The notes beneath the pieces were generated by a model. It had not been told where the DNA came from, ran no database searches, and was given only the letters and a program-made list of their open reading frames with translations. 64,000 nucleotides of DNA from Paragorgia papillata (taxonomy: Eukaryota > Cnidaria > Anthozoa > Scleralcyonacea > Coralliidae). A program made the translations under genes and the position numbers. The DNA lies in the NCBI GenBank assembly GCA_035771165.1, contig JAWNZC010000351.1:10182001-10246000 (forward strand), in the 5' to 3' direction. Shown here in pieces: positions 63,915 through 64,000 of the stretch. Positions within the stretch are counted from its first letter, which is position 1; the number at the start of each line of letters is the position of its first letter.

Positions 63915-64000
63915 GAAATAAAAGTAGTGTGCTGCGTAAGCAGTGTTGAAGTTATATATCATACACGAGGAGGAGTGTTTCATCAGGATTTCCAAACACC
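63915..64000. mobile_element. Hairpin element family H, copy E (cut by window end)
   Basis: GTGAAATAAAAGTAGTGTGC, then GCGTAAGCAGTGTTGAA; the interior GTGTTTCATCAGGATTTCCA differs from other copies. Continues past the window. Confidence 0.6.

Overview
The window is animal nuclear DNA, most likely from an anthozoan cnidarian such as a stony coral. It is AT-rich, has very few genes, and its genes carry GT-AG introns. It is packed with short inverted-repeat transposons (MITEs), tRNA- and 5S-derived SINEs, decayed LINEs and microsatellites. The taxonomic call rests on repeat style and on the protein families seen (GH9 cellulase, a GLB1-like galactosidase, a divergent class A receptor, a SERBP1-like tail); it is inference, not a database match.

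Layout. 0-5.9 kb: repeats, a 34-bp-TIR MITE, and a TE-derived gene broken by an internal inversion plus a 121-bp MITE with a 9-bp target duplication. 5.9-11.4 kb: a large imperfect palindrome with an interstitial telomeric repeat at its left edge, a nest of elements built from short palindromic words, and a 211-codon TE-like terminal exon. 12.8-13.2 kb: the RGG last exon of a SERBP1-like gene, with an in-frame stop before its conserved tail. 13.8-14.7 kb: three copies of one MITE. 15.8-20.0 kb, minus strand: the clearest gene of the window, a two-exon gene for about 1,317 residues containing some 57 units of 17 residues. 20.5-21.9 kb: a foldback element. 22.7-22.9 kb: an unidentified first exon. 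24.0-24.3 kb: a GH9 exon. 26.4-27.2 kb: an intronless membrane-protein ORF.

28-35 kb holds paired SINEs, a 5'-truncated LINE and, at 30.88-31.32 kb, a tandem 277-bp repeat in which each unit has a complete type I hammerhead ribozyme (retrozyme-like). 36-47 kb contains a Ty3/gypsy pol remnant and several hAT-type elements with clean 8-bp target duplications, one of them only 39 bp long. 48-55.7 kb is an inverted duplication carrying two nearly identical GPCR genes pointing away from each other; one has a 4-bp insertion that truncates its tail. 56-59 kb has LINE remnants and a frameshifted Cys-rich exon. 60.3-61.4 kb has two phase-matched exons of a beta-galactosidase-like gene on the minus strand.

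No operon-like cooperation exists between the genes. The main story is layered transposition, with nested insertions that can be ordered in time, plus a circular-RNA-type (hammerhead) mobile element and a taxon-restricted repeat protein.
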